Notes under the pieces: generated by a model
What the model saw: the letters and a program-made list of their open reading frames with translations, nothing else
Database searches by the model: none
What the model was told of the DNA's origin: nothing
NCBI RefSeq assembly: GCF_900104255.1
Contig: NZ_FNKZ01000002.1
Span: forward strand, 558,001-622,000
Origin: Pseudoxanthomonas sp. CF385
Lineage (GTDB): Bacteria > Pseudomonadota > Gammaproteobacteria > Xanthomonadales > Xanthomonadaceae
Length of the DNA stretch: 64,000 bases
Direction: 5' to 3'
Shown here: positions 55,030-64,000 of the stretch, piece by piece
Layout: each line of letters starts with the position of its first letter
Position numbering within the stretch: the stretch's first letter is position 1
Position numbers and translations under genes: made by a program

Positions 55030-55414
55030 ACCGATCCAGGCGCGCCTGGCCGCCCTGCCGGAACCCGAACTGCCACCCGCGTTGTGGCCTCGCCTGCATC
55101 TCGCCCGCGTGCGTCAGCGCGAACGTCGCAAGCGGGTCGTCGCGGGGGGACTGGCGATGCTGGCCGTGATCGCATTGCCGCTCGTTTACACGCGTCTCGC
55201 GCCTACGCCCGCGCCCGTCCCCGCACCGGCCGTGCTTGCGACAGCCCCGCGCGCACCGTTGCACGAAGAGCCGCTGCGCAGCGTGGACCGCGCGCTGCAA
55301 CACGCCTACGAGCGTGGCGCCAGCGAACAGGAGCTGCAATGGCTGTGGCAGCGTCGCGAGACACTCGCCGAACACGGCACGGCTGCGGCTCCGCCCCAAC
55401 CCATCGAAATCTGA
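55019..55414 (+). CDS. Small single-pass membrane protein, putative anti-sigma factor
   Basis: A 131-residue protein. The cytoplasmic N-terminus (about 1-40) includes LAALPEPELPPALWPRLHLA, then basic RQRERRKRVV and one membrane helix (AGGLAMLAVIALPLVYTRL). The periplasmic part has Pro/Ala-rich sequence and a helical RALQHAYERGASEQELQWLW. It overlaps the ECF sigma gene by 11 bases, the usual place for an anti-sigma factor. No zinc-binding HxxxCxxC motif is visible, so the anti-sigma role is from position and topology only. Confidence 0.7.
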   Translation: MTREPIQARLAALPEPELPPALWPRLHLARVRQRERRKRVVAGGLAMLAVIALPLVYTRLAPTPAPVPAPAVLATAPRAPLHEEPLRSVDRALQHAYERGASEQELQWLWQRRETLAEHGTAAAPPQPIEI

Positions 55415-55425
55415 GGCCCACCTTC

Positions 55426-56301
55426 ATGGACATTCTCCGCATCCCCCCCCGCCTCCTGGTCGCGACCGCATTGATGGCCGGCGCGATCGCGAACAGCCAC
55501 GCGCAGTCGACCCGTGAACTCGATGCCGCCCTGGTGCAGATGTCGGAGCGCGGCGACCTCAAGGACGCCGGCGCCCCCCAAGTGATCCAGAAACCCGCGC
55601 AGGTCCGTTACGAACTCGGCGCGGTGGTCGATGTGCGTAGCGCGCAGCGATCCGGCTTGCCGGTCCTGGCGCTGACGCCCGACGGACCCGCCGCGCGCAT
55701 CGGGCTGAAAGTGGGCGACAGGCTGGTCGCGCTGAATGGCGTGCGGCTGGATGGCGCTTCACCGCCGGCGCCCTTGCTGGAGCAGGCCATGCAGCGGGGC
55801 CAGGGCCGCATTACCGCTGAGGTGCTGCGCGGTACGGCGCCGGTAACGCTCAAGGGAACGGCGGATGTCAGCGCCGTGCCGGCGTACCGGCTGGAGATCG
55901 GCCCGGATACCCGGGGTACCTGCGGGTTCGTCACCGCGCGCATGGGCGTGGTACCGAAGACCCGGAACATTTTCCGGGCCGACATCACCACCATCGATGG
56001 GCGCAGTACGCCGCTGCAGTCGGTCAACCGCCACCGGCTGGCGGCGGGACGGCATGTCCTGGTGGTGCAGGAACTGATCGATACGAATCGCCTGAACCCG
56101 GCGCAGCTGGTGCAGATCAACAAGATGAAGCGCTTCGCGCTGGCGAAGGCCTACAAGCCGCTGGTGGTCGACATCAAGCCGAACACGAGCTACCGCATCG
56201 GCGCGCGGCTGCTGCGCGACAGGCTGGATACCCAGAGCCTGCGCGACAACGCGTACTGGGAGCCCGTGGTGTGGGAAGAAGTCGCGGAGCCGTGCCCCTG
56301 A
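55426..56301 (+). CDS. Exported PDZ domain protein
   Basis: A 291-residue periplasmic protein. The signal peptide (about 1-26) ends SHAQ. A PDZ domain spans roughly residues 65-140, with VLALTPDGPAARIGLKVGDR and LVALNGVRL. The C-terminal half (about 150-291) has no family I recognise, with one Cys in RGTCGFVTARMG and a second in the final EPCP, possibly a disulfide. No protease domain is present. Eleven bases separate it from the membrane-protein gene, so it belongs to the sigma-factor unit, maybe as a signal sensor or effector. Confidence 0.8.
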   Translation: MDILRIPPRLLVATALMAGAIANSHAQSTRELDAALVQMSERGDLKDAGAPQVIQKPAQVRYELGAVVDVRSAQRSGLPVLALTPDGPAARIGLKVGDRLVALNGVRLDGASPPAPLLEQAMQRGQGRITAEVLRGTAPVTLKGTADVSAVPAYRLEIGPDTRGTCGFVTARMGVVPKTRNIFRADITTIDGRSTPLQSVNRHRLAAGRHVLVVQELIDTNRLNPAQLVQINKMKRFALAKAYKPLVVDIKPNTSYRIGARLLRDRLDTQSLRDNAYWEPVVWEEVAEPCP

Positions 56302-56302
56302 C

Positions 56303-57037
56303 TCAGTCCGTGGGCGGCTTTCCGCTGCCCAGCGTCTGGCGCAGGAACGGCACGGTGATGCGCCGCTGGGCGGCGAGGGATGCGCGGTCGAGCGTGTCGA
56401 GCAACGCGACCAGCGCACCCAGATCGCGCTGGGTATGGGTGAGCAGCCAGTCGAGCGAGGCGTCCTCCAGCACCAGGCCGCGCCGGTGCGCGCGTTCGCG
56501 CAGGACGTCGCGACGCCCGTCGTCGTCCAGCGGGTCCAGCATGATGCGCATGCACTGCTGCAGGCGCGAGCGCAGGTCGGGCAGGACCAGGCCGAGTTCA
56601 TCCGGAATGCCGCGCGCGGTGTACAGCACGTTGAGGCCGTTCGCGCGCGCCCGATTGTGGAAATCGAACAGCGCGACTTCGTCCTCGCGGTTACCCGCGA
56701 CGGCTTCGAGGCCGTCGAGCGCGATCACGTCGTACCCTTCCAGCGCCTCGAGCGCCTCGCGCGCACGGCCGGCCGCCGCGATCATCGGCAGGTACGCCGC
56801 GCGGCGCTCCTGCTGTTCGGTGGCAGCGCACAGCGCGAGCGCCAGATGGGTCTTGCCGGTGCGCGAAGCGCCGGCGATGTAGGTCCACGTCGCAGCAGGC
56901 TGCGCGGCCAGCGCCCGCAGACCCGGCAACGCGCCGTCCGGCGGACGCACGAAGGTCTCGAGTCGCTGGTCGGCGGGATAACGCAGCGCGAGGGGCAGCT
57001 GCGGCCCCACGTTCGCGCCGCCCGGGGCGTTGCTCAC
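56303..57037 (-). CDS. hda: DnaA regulatory inactivator Hda
   Basis: A 244-residue AAA+ ATPase related to DnaA but lacking its DNA-binding domain IV. The N-terminus QLPLALRYPADQRLETFV includes the clamp-binding QLPL-type motif near residue 13. Walker A is YIAGASRTGKTHLA and Walker B is VIALDGLEAVAGN. Hda with the sliding clamp stimulates ATP hydrolysis by DnaA to limit re-initiation. It overlaps the upstream AI-2E transporter gene by four bases. Note that GASRTGKT has the GxxxxGKT spacing. Confidence 0.93.
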   Translation of the reverse strand: MSNAPGGANVGPQLPLALRYPADQRLETFVRPPDGALPGLRALAAQPAATWTYIAGASRTGKTHLALALCAATEQQERRAAYLPMIAAAGRAREALEALEGYDVIALDGLEAVAGNREDEVALFDFHNRARANGLNVLYTARGIPDELGLVLPDLRSRLQQCMRIMLDPLDDDGRRDVLRERAHRRGLVLEDASLDWLLTHTQRDLGALVALLDTLDRASLAAQRRITVPFLRQTLGSGKPPTD

Positions 57038-58197
57038 GGCTCTTCGCTGCCCCGCTCGGACGCCTGCTCCAGGCTGCCCTTGTCGATGTAGGAATCCAAC
57101 AGGATCGCCGGCCTGTCGCCGGCATACAGCCGACTCTGCGTGTAGCGTTCATGGGCGAACCGCAGCAGCACGTTGGCGATCGCCGCGATCGGCAGCGCCA
57201 GCAGCATGCCCAGGAACCCGAACAGCTGGCCGCCGGCCATGATGGCGAAGATCACCGCCACCGGGTGCAGGCCGATGCGATCACCGACGATGCGCGGTGT
57301 CAGCACGTAGCCCTCCAGCATCTGGCCGACCACGAACACGCCCATCACCATCGCCACCAGCGACCAGTCGCCGCCGGACTGCACCAGCGCGGCAATCACG
57401 CCCAGCACGATGCCGCTTGCGGTGCCCAGGTAGGGCACGAAGCTGATCAGGCCGGCGATGATGCCGACCAGCAGGCCGACCTTCAGGCCCACCGCCGACA
57501 GGCCGACCGCGTAGATCGCGCCCAGCGCCAGCATCACCAGGAACTGCCCGCGCAGGAAAGCGCCCAGCACCTCATTCGATTCCAGCGCCAGTCGGGTGAC
57601 CGTGGCGATGTGGTCGCGCGGCACCAACGCGGCGATACGCTCCACCAGCAGGTCCCAGTCGCGCAGGAAATAGAACGTCAGGATCGGCAACAGCACCAGG
57701 TTCGCGATCCACGCCATGACGGCGAAGCCCGAACGCGAGAAGTAGCCGAACAGCGTCGCCGCCACGCCGCCGGCCTGTTGCCAATGGCTGCGTACCCATT
57801 CGGTCAGCCGGTCCGGATCCAGCCAGGCGACCAGTTCGAGCCCCGTACGGCGCTCGACCCATGGCAATGCGGTCTGCACGAACCAGTCGCGATAGGCCGG
57901 CAGCGATTCGATCACCGTGACCACCTGGCGCTCGATCATCGGCACCAGGATCACCAGCGCCAGCACCAGCAACAGCAGCATCAGGGTGAAGACCAGTACC
58001 ACGGCCGTGGTCCGCGAGCGGCCGGTGCGCTGCAGGCGGTCCACCCACGGGTCGCCCAGCCAGCCCAGCAGGGCGGCACAGACGAACGGGGTGAGCACCG
58101 GCGCAAGCAGCCAGACCAGCCAGCCCACGATCAGCGCGATGAAGAGCCATTGCCAACGGCGGGCCAGCGTTCCTACCGGCGTGGAAGAAAGGTCCAT
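57034..58197 (-). CDS. AI-2E family transporter (PerM-like)
   Basis: A 387-residue inner-membrane protein with about eight helices, from WLFIALIVGWLVWLLAPVLT at the start to AIFAIMAGGQLFGFLGMLLA-like C-terminal helices. It carries the family's YFSRSGFAVMAWIANLVLLP and GLISFVPYLGTASGIVLGVI segments. Members include sodium/proton antiporters, and the autoinducer role is uncertain. It is commonly encoded between hda and a DUF2066 gene in Xanthomonads, as here. Start ATG 58197. Confidence 0.9.
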   Translation of the reverse strand: MDLSSTPVGTLARRWQWLFIALIVGWLVWLLAPVLTPFVCAALLGWLGDPWVDRLQRTGRSRTTAVVLVFTLMLLLLVLALVILVPMIERQVVTVIESLPAYRDWFVQTALPWVERRTGLELVAWLDPDRLTEWVRSHWQQAGGVAATLFGYFSRSGFAVMAWIANLVLLPILTFYFLRDWDLLVERIAALVPRDHIATVTRLALESNEVLGAFLRGQFLVMLALGAIYAVGLSAVGLKVGLLVGIIAGLISFVPYLGTASGIVLGVIAALVQSGGDWSLVAMVMGVFVVGQMLEGYVLTPRIVGDRIGLHPVAVIFAIMAGGQLFGFLGMLLALPIAAIANVLLRFAHERYTQSRLYAGDRPAILLDSYIDKGSLEQASERGSEEP

Positions 58198-58209
58198 GCG
58201 ACTCCCTGG

Positions 58210-59292
58210 TCAGCGCATCTGGAAGGCCGGCGGCTCGCCTTCGCCGCCCGTGAACGGTGCCTGGTCGCCCATCGTGCGGCGGAAGCCGGCAAGGCCGGAA
58301 ACCAGTTCGAGATCCAGCTCCAGCATGTCGCCGCTCGCCCGCACCGGCGTGATGCGGCGGACGACGGCCATCTTCTGCAGGTGACCGGTCAGGCGGAGGT
58401 AGTCGTCGGTGCTGCGGACACCGGAGAACAGGACGCGATAGGTGCCCGCCGGACCGGCGGTCCCGCGCTTGCCGTACCGCTTCACCAGCGCATCGGCCGT
58501 ACCGTCCGCGCCGGACGACATCGCGCGCCGGGCATCGGCATCGGTGACCGACCACTTCGCCAGCACCTTGCCTGCATCGACGAACACCCAGTCGGCCGTC
58601 CAGCTGTTCTTGTCGCGATACAGCTTGCCGATCAACTGCATGGGCGGGCTGTAGCGCGAGGATGCCCGCGCCACGGCGGCCGTGTCCTGCCGCCAGATGG
58701 CGCCGACCAGCGCCTGCTCCGCGGCGCCGCCGCTCGGCAGACCGAGGCTGTAGCCACGTTCGTTCGCGCGGTTGAGCAGCGGACGTGCGGCGTTGGATTG
58801 CGGCAGGCCGACCAGGCGCGGACCGCTGCCGTCGTTGATCGCCAGCCAGACCACCGGCTTGGGGCGCGGCTGCGGCCAGATCGGCAGGCCGAGAGCGCCC
58901 GCCAGGCCGTTGACCTGGTCTTCATCGAAGCGCACCACCAGCGTGGTGCGGAACGTCGGCGCGCCCGCTGCCGAGGTGCCCTGGTCCTGGCGGTAGTCGT
59001 AGCCATCGACGTAATCCTTGGCATTGCGCAGTTCGGCGCCCACGCCCGGGCGCGACATCACGCCCCGATCGCCCGACAGCTTGCCGAGCACGCTGCCCAG
59101 CGCGCGCGCGAAACCGCCCTGGCGCTCGGCTTCACCCTGCCCGTTCACCGGCACTTCCGCCTGGTAGAGACCGCGCGCCGACACCGCGTCGCCTTCCGTG
59201 CGCAGGCCGGACTGGGCCTGCACGGCGGGCGTCGTGGTCAATGCCGCCAACAGCAGGGCGGTGGCGAGGGCGAAACCAGGAATCCGGCGCAT
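58210..59292 (-). CDS. DUF2066 domain exported protein
   Basis: A 360-residue protein with a signal peptide (MRRIPGFALATALLLAALTT, cleavage after AVQAQ). The mature part has VPVNGQGEAERQGGFARALG and LRNAKDYVDGYDYRQDQ, then PKPVVWLAINDG, the pattern of DUF2066. Function unknown; periplasmic. ATG 59292 is preceded by AGGA seven bases away; longer frames run into the purM promoter region. Likely cotranscribed with the AI-2E transporter and hda. Confidence 0.87.
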   Translation of the reverse strand: MRRIPGFALATALLLAALTTTPAVQAQSGLRTEGDAVSARGLYQAEVPVNGQGEAERQGGFARALGSVLGKLSGDRGVMSRPGVGAELRNAKDYVDGYDYRQDQGTSAAGAPTFRTTLVVRFDEDQVNGLAGALGLPIWPQPRPKPVVWLAINDGSGPRLVGLPQSNAARPLLNRANERGYSLGLPSGGAAEQALVGAIWRQDTAAVARASSRYSPPMQLIGKLYRDKNSWTADWVFVDAGKVLAKWSVTDADARRAMSSGADGTADALVKRYGKRGTAGPAGTYRVLFSGVRSTDDYLRLTGHLQKMAVVRRITPVRASGDMLELDLELVSGLAGFRRTMGDQAPFTGGEGEPPAFQMR

Positions 59293-59354
59293 CGAGCGTC
59301 CTTGAGCTCTTCTGACCCCTCGAATTGTTGCCCGAATGGCATGCCCTCGCCAAC

Positions 59355-59373
59355 GCCGGCCGTTCAGGCCGGC
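59355..59373. promoter_or_regulatory. Palindrome between divergent DUF2066 gene and purM
   Basis: GCCGGCC (59355-59361) and GGCCGGC (59367-59373) are perfect complements around GTTCA. It lies between two divergent genes, 22 bases before the purM -10 candidate. It may be an operator or simply a GC-rich stem. Confidence 0.35.
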
Positions 59374-59394
59374 CGATTCCGGTGGCGATTCCTT

Positions 59395-59400
59395 TAAAAT
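59395..59400 (+). promoter_or_regulatory. Candidate -10 box (TAAAAT) for purM
   Basis: TAAAAT, within CCTTTAAAATC, stands out in a GC-rich region 30 bases before the purM GTG. No good -35 hexamer is seen at 17 bases. Confidence 0.4.
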
Positions 59401-59429
59401 CACGCCTCTTGCCCCGCCGAAGACCGACC

Positions 59430-60479
59430 GTGACCCAGCCGACGACGCCTGCCCCCACCCCGATGACCTATCGCGACGCGGGTGTCGACATCGACGCCGG
59501 CAACGAACTGGTCGAGCGCATCAAGCCGCTGGTCAAGCGCAGCTTCCGCCCCGAGGTGATGGGCGGCCTGGGCGGCTTCGGCGCGCTGTTCGACCTGTCG
59601 GGCAAGTACCGCGAGCCGGTGCTGGTCTCCGGCACCGACGGCGTGGGCACCAAACTGAAGCTGGCGCAGCAGTTGGGCCGCCACGACACCATCGGCATCG
59701 ACCTGGTCGCGATGTGCGTCAACGACGTGCTGGTCCAGGGCGCCGAGCCGCTGTTCTTCCTCGACTACTTCGCCACCGGCAAGCTCGACGTGGACACCAC
59801 GGTGGCCGTGGTCGGCGGCATCGCCCGTGGCTGCGAGCTGTCCGGCTGCGCGTTGATCGGCGGCGAGACCGCCGAGATGCCCGACATGTACGGCCCGGGC
59901 GAATACGACCTCGCCGGCTTCTGCGTGGCGGCGGTGGAAAAGTCGCGCCTGCTGGACGGCGGCAAGGTCCGCGCCGGCGACGTGCTGATCGGCATCGCGT
60001 CCAGCGGCCCGCATTCCAACGGCTATTCGCTGGTCCGCCGCATCTACGACCGCGCCGGCCGTCCCGCCGACATCGACGTGGGTGGCGTGAAGCTCGCCGA
60101 TGCGCTGATGGCGCCGACCACGCTGTACGTGAAGCCCATTCTCGAGCTGCTGCAGGCCCATGACCTGCACGGCATGGCGCACATCACCGGCGGTGGTCTC
60201 ACCGAGAACATCATCCGCGTCGTGCCCGACGGCCTGGGCCTGGAGATCGACGCCAGCGCGTGGGCGCTGCCGCCGGTGTTCGACTGGCTGCAGCGCGAAG
60301 GCGCGGTCGAAGACAGCGAAATGTGGCGCACCTTCAACTGCGGCATCGGCTTCGTGCTGGTGGTCGCGCCGGACCAGCTGCCGGCCGTGCAGGCGGACCT
60401 GGCGCGCCTGCAACTCACGCATTGGCAGATCGGCCAGGTGGTGCCGGCCGCGGGCGGCGAGCGCGTCCGCATCGGCTGA
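59430..60479 (+). CDS. purM: Phosphoribosylformylglycinamidine cyclo-ligase (PurM)
   Basis: Makes aminoimidazole ribonucleotide in purine synthesis, using ATP. The protein has [40 protein letters not shown], then [26 protein letters not shown] and [16 protein letters not shown]. From GTG 59430 it is 349 residues; ATG 59463 (MTYRDAG) gives 338, and both starts are plausible. The unit runs purM, a DUF2238 gene, then purN, so two steps of the same pathway share a transcript. Confidence 0.96.
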   Translation: MTQPTTPAPTPMTYRDAGVDIDAGNELVERIKPLVKRSFRPEVMGGLGGFGALFDLSGKYREPVLVSGTDGVGTKLKLAQQLGRHDTIGIDLVAMCVNDVLVQGAEPLFFLDYFATGKLDVDTTVAVVGGIARGCELSGCALIGGETAEMPDMYGPGEYDLAGFCVAAVEKSRLLDGGKVRAGDVLIGIASSGPHSNGYSLVRRIYDRAGRPADIDVGGVKLADALMAPTTLYVKPILELLQAHDLHGMAHITGGGLTENIIRVVPDGLGLEIDASAWALPPVFDWLQREGAVEDSEMWRTFNCGIGFVLVVAPDQLPAVQADLARLQLTHWQIGQVVPAAGGERVRIG

Positions 60480-60487
60480 GGCGCGCG

Positions 60488-61108
60488 ATGCCGCGCACCA
60501 AGGGGATCGCCTTCGGGCTGACGCTGGCCGTGTTCGCGGCCAGCTGGATCGCGCCTCGCTGGCCCGTCGAGCAGGCGATGCACAGCAGCCTGACCGTGCT
60601 CGGCCTCGTCTGGCTGTGGTGGCACGACCGCCGCTGGTCCCTGCGGCCGATGCACTTCGCGCTGATCTGCGCGTTCATCGTGGCGCACTGCATCGGCGCA
60701 CGCTGGCTGTATTCCAACGTGCCGTACGACGCGTGGCTGCGGGCCGCGATCGGGTGGTCGCCTGCGGAGGCCTTCGGCTGGCACCGCAACCACTTCGACC
60801 GCTTCATCCACCTGATGTACGGCGTGTGTTTCGCGCCCGCGGTCTGGCACTGGCTGCGCCAGCGCTGGCCGGCGCTGTCCATGGGGAAGGCCTTCGGCAT
60901 CGCGGTGATGCTCATCATGTGCAGCAGCCTGGTCTACGAGTGGCTGGAGTGGGGCATCGCACTGACGATGTCGCCGGACGCCGCGGAGTCCTACAACGGC
61001 CAGCAGGGCGACGTCTGGGACGCCCACGCCGACATGCTGCTTGCGACCCTCGGCGCGCTCGCGACCTGGCCGCTGGCGCGCCGCGAACGCACGCAGGCAG
61101 CGACATGA
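60488..61108 (+). CDS. DUF2238 (YjdF-like) membrane protein
   Basis: A 206-residue protein of about six membrane helices, beginning MPRTKGIAFGLTLAVFAASW. Conserved features include a HRNHFDRFIHLMYGVCFAP stretch, WLEWGIALTMSPDAAESYNG and QQGDVWDAHADMLLATLGAL, as in the DUF2238/YjdF family. The conserved His and Asp residues near the membrane are notable, but no activity is known. It is inserted between purM and purN with nine bases and a four-base overlap, so it is transcribed with them. Confidence 0.87.
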   Translation: MPRTKGIAFGLTLAVFAASWIAPRWPVEQAMHSSLTVLGLVWLWWHDRRWSLRPMHFALICAFIVAHCIGARWLYSNVPYDAWLRAAIGWSPAEAFGWHRNHFDRFIHLMYGVCFAPAVWHWLRQRWPALSMGKAFGIAVMLIMCSSLVYEWLEWGIALTMSPDAAESYNGQQGDVWDAHADMLLATLGALATWPLARRERTQAAT

Positions 61109-61758
61109 CGGCGCGCATCGCGGTGCTGGCGTCCGGCAGGGGCAGCAACCTGCAGGCGATCCTGCGGGCCATCGAGGCAGGCACATTGAAGGCCGAGGTC
61201 GTGGGCGTGTTCTCGGACCGTCCCGCCGCGCCGGCCCTGCGGCTCGTGCCGCCCGCTGCACGCTGGAGCGCGAAACCGTCCGGTTTCCCCGACCGGGCGG
61301 ACTACGAGGCCGCACTGGCCGACGCGGTCACCACCGCCAAGCCCGACTGGATCGTCTGCGCGGGCTACATGCGCATCCTGGGCGATGCCTTCATCGCGCG
61401 TTTCCGCGGCCGGCTGCTGAACATCCATCCCTCGCTGCTGCCCAAGTACCGCGGCCTGCATACCCACGCCCGCGCCCTCGAAGCCGGCGATACCGAGCAC
61501 GGCGCCAGCGTCCATTTCGTCGTCCCTGAACTCGATGCCGGCGCGGTCATCGGCCAGGTCCGCATCCCCGTCGTCGCCGGCGACACCCCGGAAACCCTCG
61601 CCGCTCGCCTGCTGCCGCGTGAACATGCCCTGCTGGTGGCCGCCCTGCGGCTGGCCGTCGCCGGGGAGTTAGCTGAACAGGGAGATACGGCGTACCGTCA
61701 TGGTCAGGCGCTATTAAATCCCCTGTCTCTAGATTCAGCCGACCGTTTGGTTCCCTGA
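61105..61758 (+). CDS. purN: Phosphoribosylglycinamide formyltransferase (PurN)
   Basis: Transfers a formyl group from 10-formyl-tetrahydrofolate to GAR in purine synthesis. The 217-residue protein begins MTARIAVLASGRGSNLQAIL (phosphate loop), and the catalytic region is RLLNIHPSLLPKYRGLHTHA (N and H) with GASVHFVVPELDAGAVIGQ (D). Length is normal. ATG 61105 overlaps the DUF2238 stop by four bases. The 3' end of the gene has lower GC than the rest, without other signs of transfer. Confidence 0.96.
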   Translation: MTARIAVLASGRGSNLQAILRAIEAGTLKAEVVGVFSDRPAAPALRLVPPAARWSAKPSGFPDRADYEAALADAVTTAKPDWIVCAGYMRILGDAFIARFRGRLLNIHPSLLPKYRGLHTHARALEAGDTEHGASVHFVVPELDAGAVIGQVRIPVVAGDTPETLAARLLPREHALLVAALRLAVAGELAEQGDTAYRHGQALLNPLSLDSADRLVP

Positions 61759-61775
61759 CGCTTCGCCTCCCCCGG

Positions 61776-62492
61776 ATGTCCCTCAACCTACGTCTCCCGA
61801 TGCTTGGCCTGATCCTGGCCGGACTGGCAGCGCCCGCCCTGGCGCTGGAGCCGTTCGTCGCCAGCTATCAGGCTTACAACGAGGGAAAGCTCGCCGGCAG
61901 CGCGAGCATGAAGGTGGCGCCGCGGGGCGGGGAGCAGTGGCAGATCGACCTCAACGTGAAGGGCACGCGCGGCTTTGCCCGTCTGGCCGGCCTGAACATC
62001 GAACAGAGCACCGTCTTCGATGTGGAAGGCGACCTGCTCCGCCCGCGCAGCCAGGCTACCGTCCGGCACGCGCTGTTCATGGGCAAGAAGATGGTCGGTA
62101 CTTACGACTGGAACTCCCATACGGCGCAGTGGCAGGGCGACATCAAGAAGAACAGGAAGGCTCCGCTTTCCCTGCAGACCGGCGACCTGAGCGCGCTGCT
62201 GATGAACCTGGCGGTCATCCGCGACGCGGCGCCGGGCCGCCAGCTCAGCTATCGCGTGGTCGACAACGGACGCGTGCGCGAATACGCGTACGCCGTATCC
62301 GCCGAACCGGAGACGGTCGAAGTGGATGAACTGAGCTACAGTGCCCTGCGCGTCAGCCGCATCAATGGCGGCAACGACGAAACCATTTTCTGGGTCGCCG
62401 ACGGCGTCCCCACCCCCGTGCGCATCCTGCAGCGGGAAGACGGTCAGGACGGCATCGATCTGCGCCTGGTCGAATACCAAGGAGTGCCCTGA
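61776..62492 (+). CDS. DUF3108 exported protein, first copy
   Basis: A 238-residue periplasmic protein. The signal peptide MSLNLRLPMLGLILAGLAAP ends near ALALEPFV. The mature domain has FVASYQAYNEGKLAGSASMK, TYDWNSHTAQWQGDIKKN and a C-terminal TPVRILQREDGQDGIDLRLV, matching DUF3108. The family probably forms a large beta fold; its function is unknown. A second DUF3108 gene starts three bases after its stop, so the two are tandem paralogues. Confidence 0.88.
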   Translation: MSLNLRLPMLGLILAGLAAPALALEPFVASYQAYNEGKLAGSASMKVAPRGGEQWQIDLNVKGTRGFARLAGLNIEQSTVFDVEGDLLRPRSQATVRHALFMGKKMVGTYDWNSHTAQWQGDIKKNRKAPLSLQTGDLSALLMNLAVIRDAAPGRQLSYRVVDNGRVREYAYAVSAEPETVEVDELSYSALRVSRINGGNDETIFWVADGVPTPVRILQREDGQDGIDLRLVEYQGVP

Positions 62493-62494
62493 GC

Positions 62495-63184
62495 ATGACG
62501 AAGAACGCCTTCCACACCCCGCGCCTGCTGCTGGCCGCCGCCCTGTTCGGCGCAGCGTCCGCACCGGCGCTCGCCGTCGAAGCCTTCACCGCGCAGTACA
62601 ACGCCAGTGCTCTGGGCATGGTGGGCGAAGGCCAGATGGTCGTCGCGCCGCAACCGGGCAACCGCTGGCAGTACACGCTGACCGTGCGCAACCAGGCCGT
62701 CGACCTCAGCCAGAAGACCGTGTTCGACGAGCAGGACGGCCGCATGCGTCCGTTGAACAGCAGCGACAGCTCGCGCCTGCTGATCAAGAAAAAGAACGTC
62801 AACACCACCTACGACTGGTCGAAGGCCCAGGCCACCTGGACCGGCGACATCAAGCCCGATCGCGCCGGTCCGGTGAAGCTGCAGGCGGGCGACATGGACG
62901 CGCTGTTGGTCAACCTGGCCATCGTGCGCGACGTCGCCGCCGGCAAGCCGCTGACCTACCGCATGGTCGAGAACGGTCGCGCCAAGGCGATGACCTACCA
63001 GGTCGCCGGCAAGGAGCGCATCACCGTCGGCGGCAAGGCGCAGGACGCCACCAAGGTCGTGCGCACCGACGGCGACAAGCAGACCATCGTGTGGGTCGTG
63101 GCCGACGCGCCCGTGCCCGCGCGCATCCTGCAGCGCGAGAACGGCCAGGACACCATCGACCTGACGCTGAAATCCTGGCGCTGA
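62495..63184 (+). CDS. DUF3108 exported protein, second copy
   Basis: A 229-residue paralogue of the preceding gene. The signal peptide MTKNAFHTPRLLLAAALFGA ends near PALAVEAF. Shared blocks with its neighbour are FTAQYNASALGMVGEGQMVV, NTTYDWSKAQATWTGDIKPD, and ARILQRENGQDTIDLTLKSW. Start ATG 62495. The close spacing suggests one transcript and a joint role in the periplasm. A strong terminator follows. Confidence 0.88.
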   Translation: MTKNAFHTPRLLLAAALFGAASAPALAVEAFTAQYNASALGMVGEGQMVVAPQPGNRWQYTLTVRNQAVDLSQKTVFDEQDGRMRPLNSSDSSRLLIKKKNVNTTYDWSKAQATWTGDIKPDRAGPVKLQAGDMDALLVNLAIVRDVAAGKPLTYRMVENGRAKAMTYQVAGKERITVGGKAQDATKVVRTDGDKQTIVWVVADAPVPARILQRENGQDTIDLTLKSWR

Positions 63185-63203
63185 AACACCGGTGGCCGCA
63201 AAG

Positions 63204-63230
63204 AAAAAGCCCGGCGATGCCGGGCTTTTT

Positions 63231-63231
<1 letters not shown>
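63204..63231. terminator. Bidirectional Rho-independent terminator
   Basis: A 12-bp stem (arms 63204-63215 and 63219-63230, loop GAT) has an A-run on one side and a T-run on the other, serving both the plus-strand DUF3108 gene and the minus-strand EF-hand gene, whose stop it abuts. Confidence 0.93.

Positions 63232-64000
<769 letters not shown>

Noticed and set aside
57151..59397. A 748-codon plus-strand frame opposite the AI-2E transporter and DUF2066 genes
   Set aside because: Low-complexity Gln/Arg/His translation typical of an antisense frame; real genes are on the minus strand.

Overview
The window looks like chromosomal core sequence from a member of the Xanthomonadaceae, of Pseudoxanthomonas/Stenotrophomonas/Xanthomonas type. 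The main reasons are the GC-rich base composition, a fused aspartate kinase/diaminopimelate decarboxylase, the MurD2-MurL cell-wall pair, a bifunctional XanB-type mannose enzyme, and a SufR-SufBCDS iron-sulfur operon in place of isc genes. I cannot name the genus from sequence alone. I found no rRNA, tRNA, CRISPR array, prophage or insertion sequence. Genes are densely packed, often with 4-base start/stop overlaps, and no gap between genes exceeds about 300 bases.

Layout. 1-3264: divergent OPT and POT peptide transporters. 3319-6710: rmlBACD operon for dTDP-L-rhamnose (minus strand). 6765-10683: ssb, ispB, a secreted dienelactone-hydrolase-like protein, then murD2. 9280-15106 (minus): lysAC, an unknown membrane protein, murL and murD2, which together make meso-DAP/lysine precursors and attach and epimerise glutamate for the peptidoglycan stem. 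15292-20000: PhzF-like, amidohydrolase, glycine-zipper protein, alpha/beta hydrolase and OsmC. 20203-26163: EF-G-like GTPase, HU-like protein with a histone-H1-like tail, DUF533, M23 peptidase, small DUF genes and two tandem DUF1439 genes. 26185-29898: DUF5916/CBM9 outer-membrane-type protein, a SET-domain protein methyltransferase, a cytochrome c and a small membrane protein.

30102-36352: sufR-sufB-sufC-sufD-sufS, followed by a GNAT acetyltransferase and a Rieske ferredoxin. A palindromic candidate operator precedes sufR, and a hairpin-rich intergenic element lies between sufB and sufC. 36360-47808 is an iron-uptake island: Fur-box-like sites, two TonB-dependent receptors each preceded by a small membrane-anchored protein, PiuC, and then PepSY protein - DUF2271 - DUF4198 - ApbE - membrane flavoprotein reductase. 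The last five genes look like an electron-transfer module that could reduce ferric siderophore in the periplasm. This is the best candidate here for a poorly described system.

47819-54426: HutD-like protein, ComEA-like protein, M20 dipeptidase, GlsB-like protein, xanB, and amgK-murU for recycling cell-wall amino sugars. 54472-56301: ECF sigma factor, a small membrane protein (putative anti-sigma) and a PDZ protein. 56303-63184: hda, AI-2E family transporter and DUF2066 (minus), then purM, DUF2238, purN and two DUF3108 genes (plus). 63231-64000: a small EF-hand protein and the 3' part of murA, cut by the window edge.
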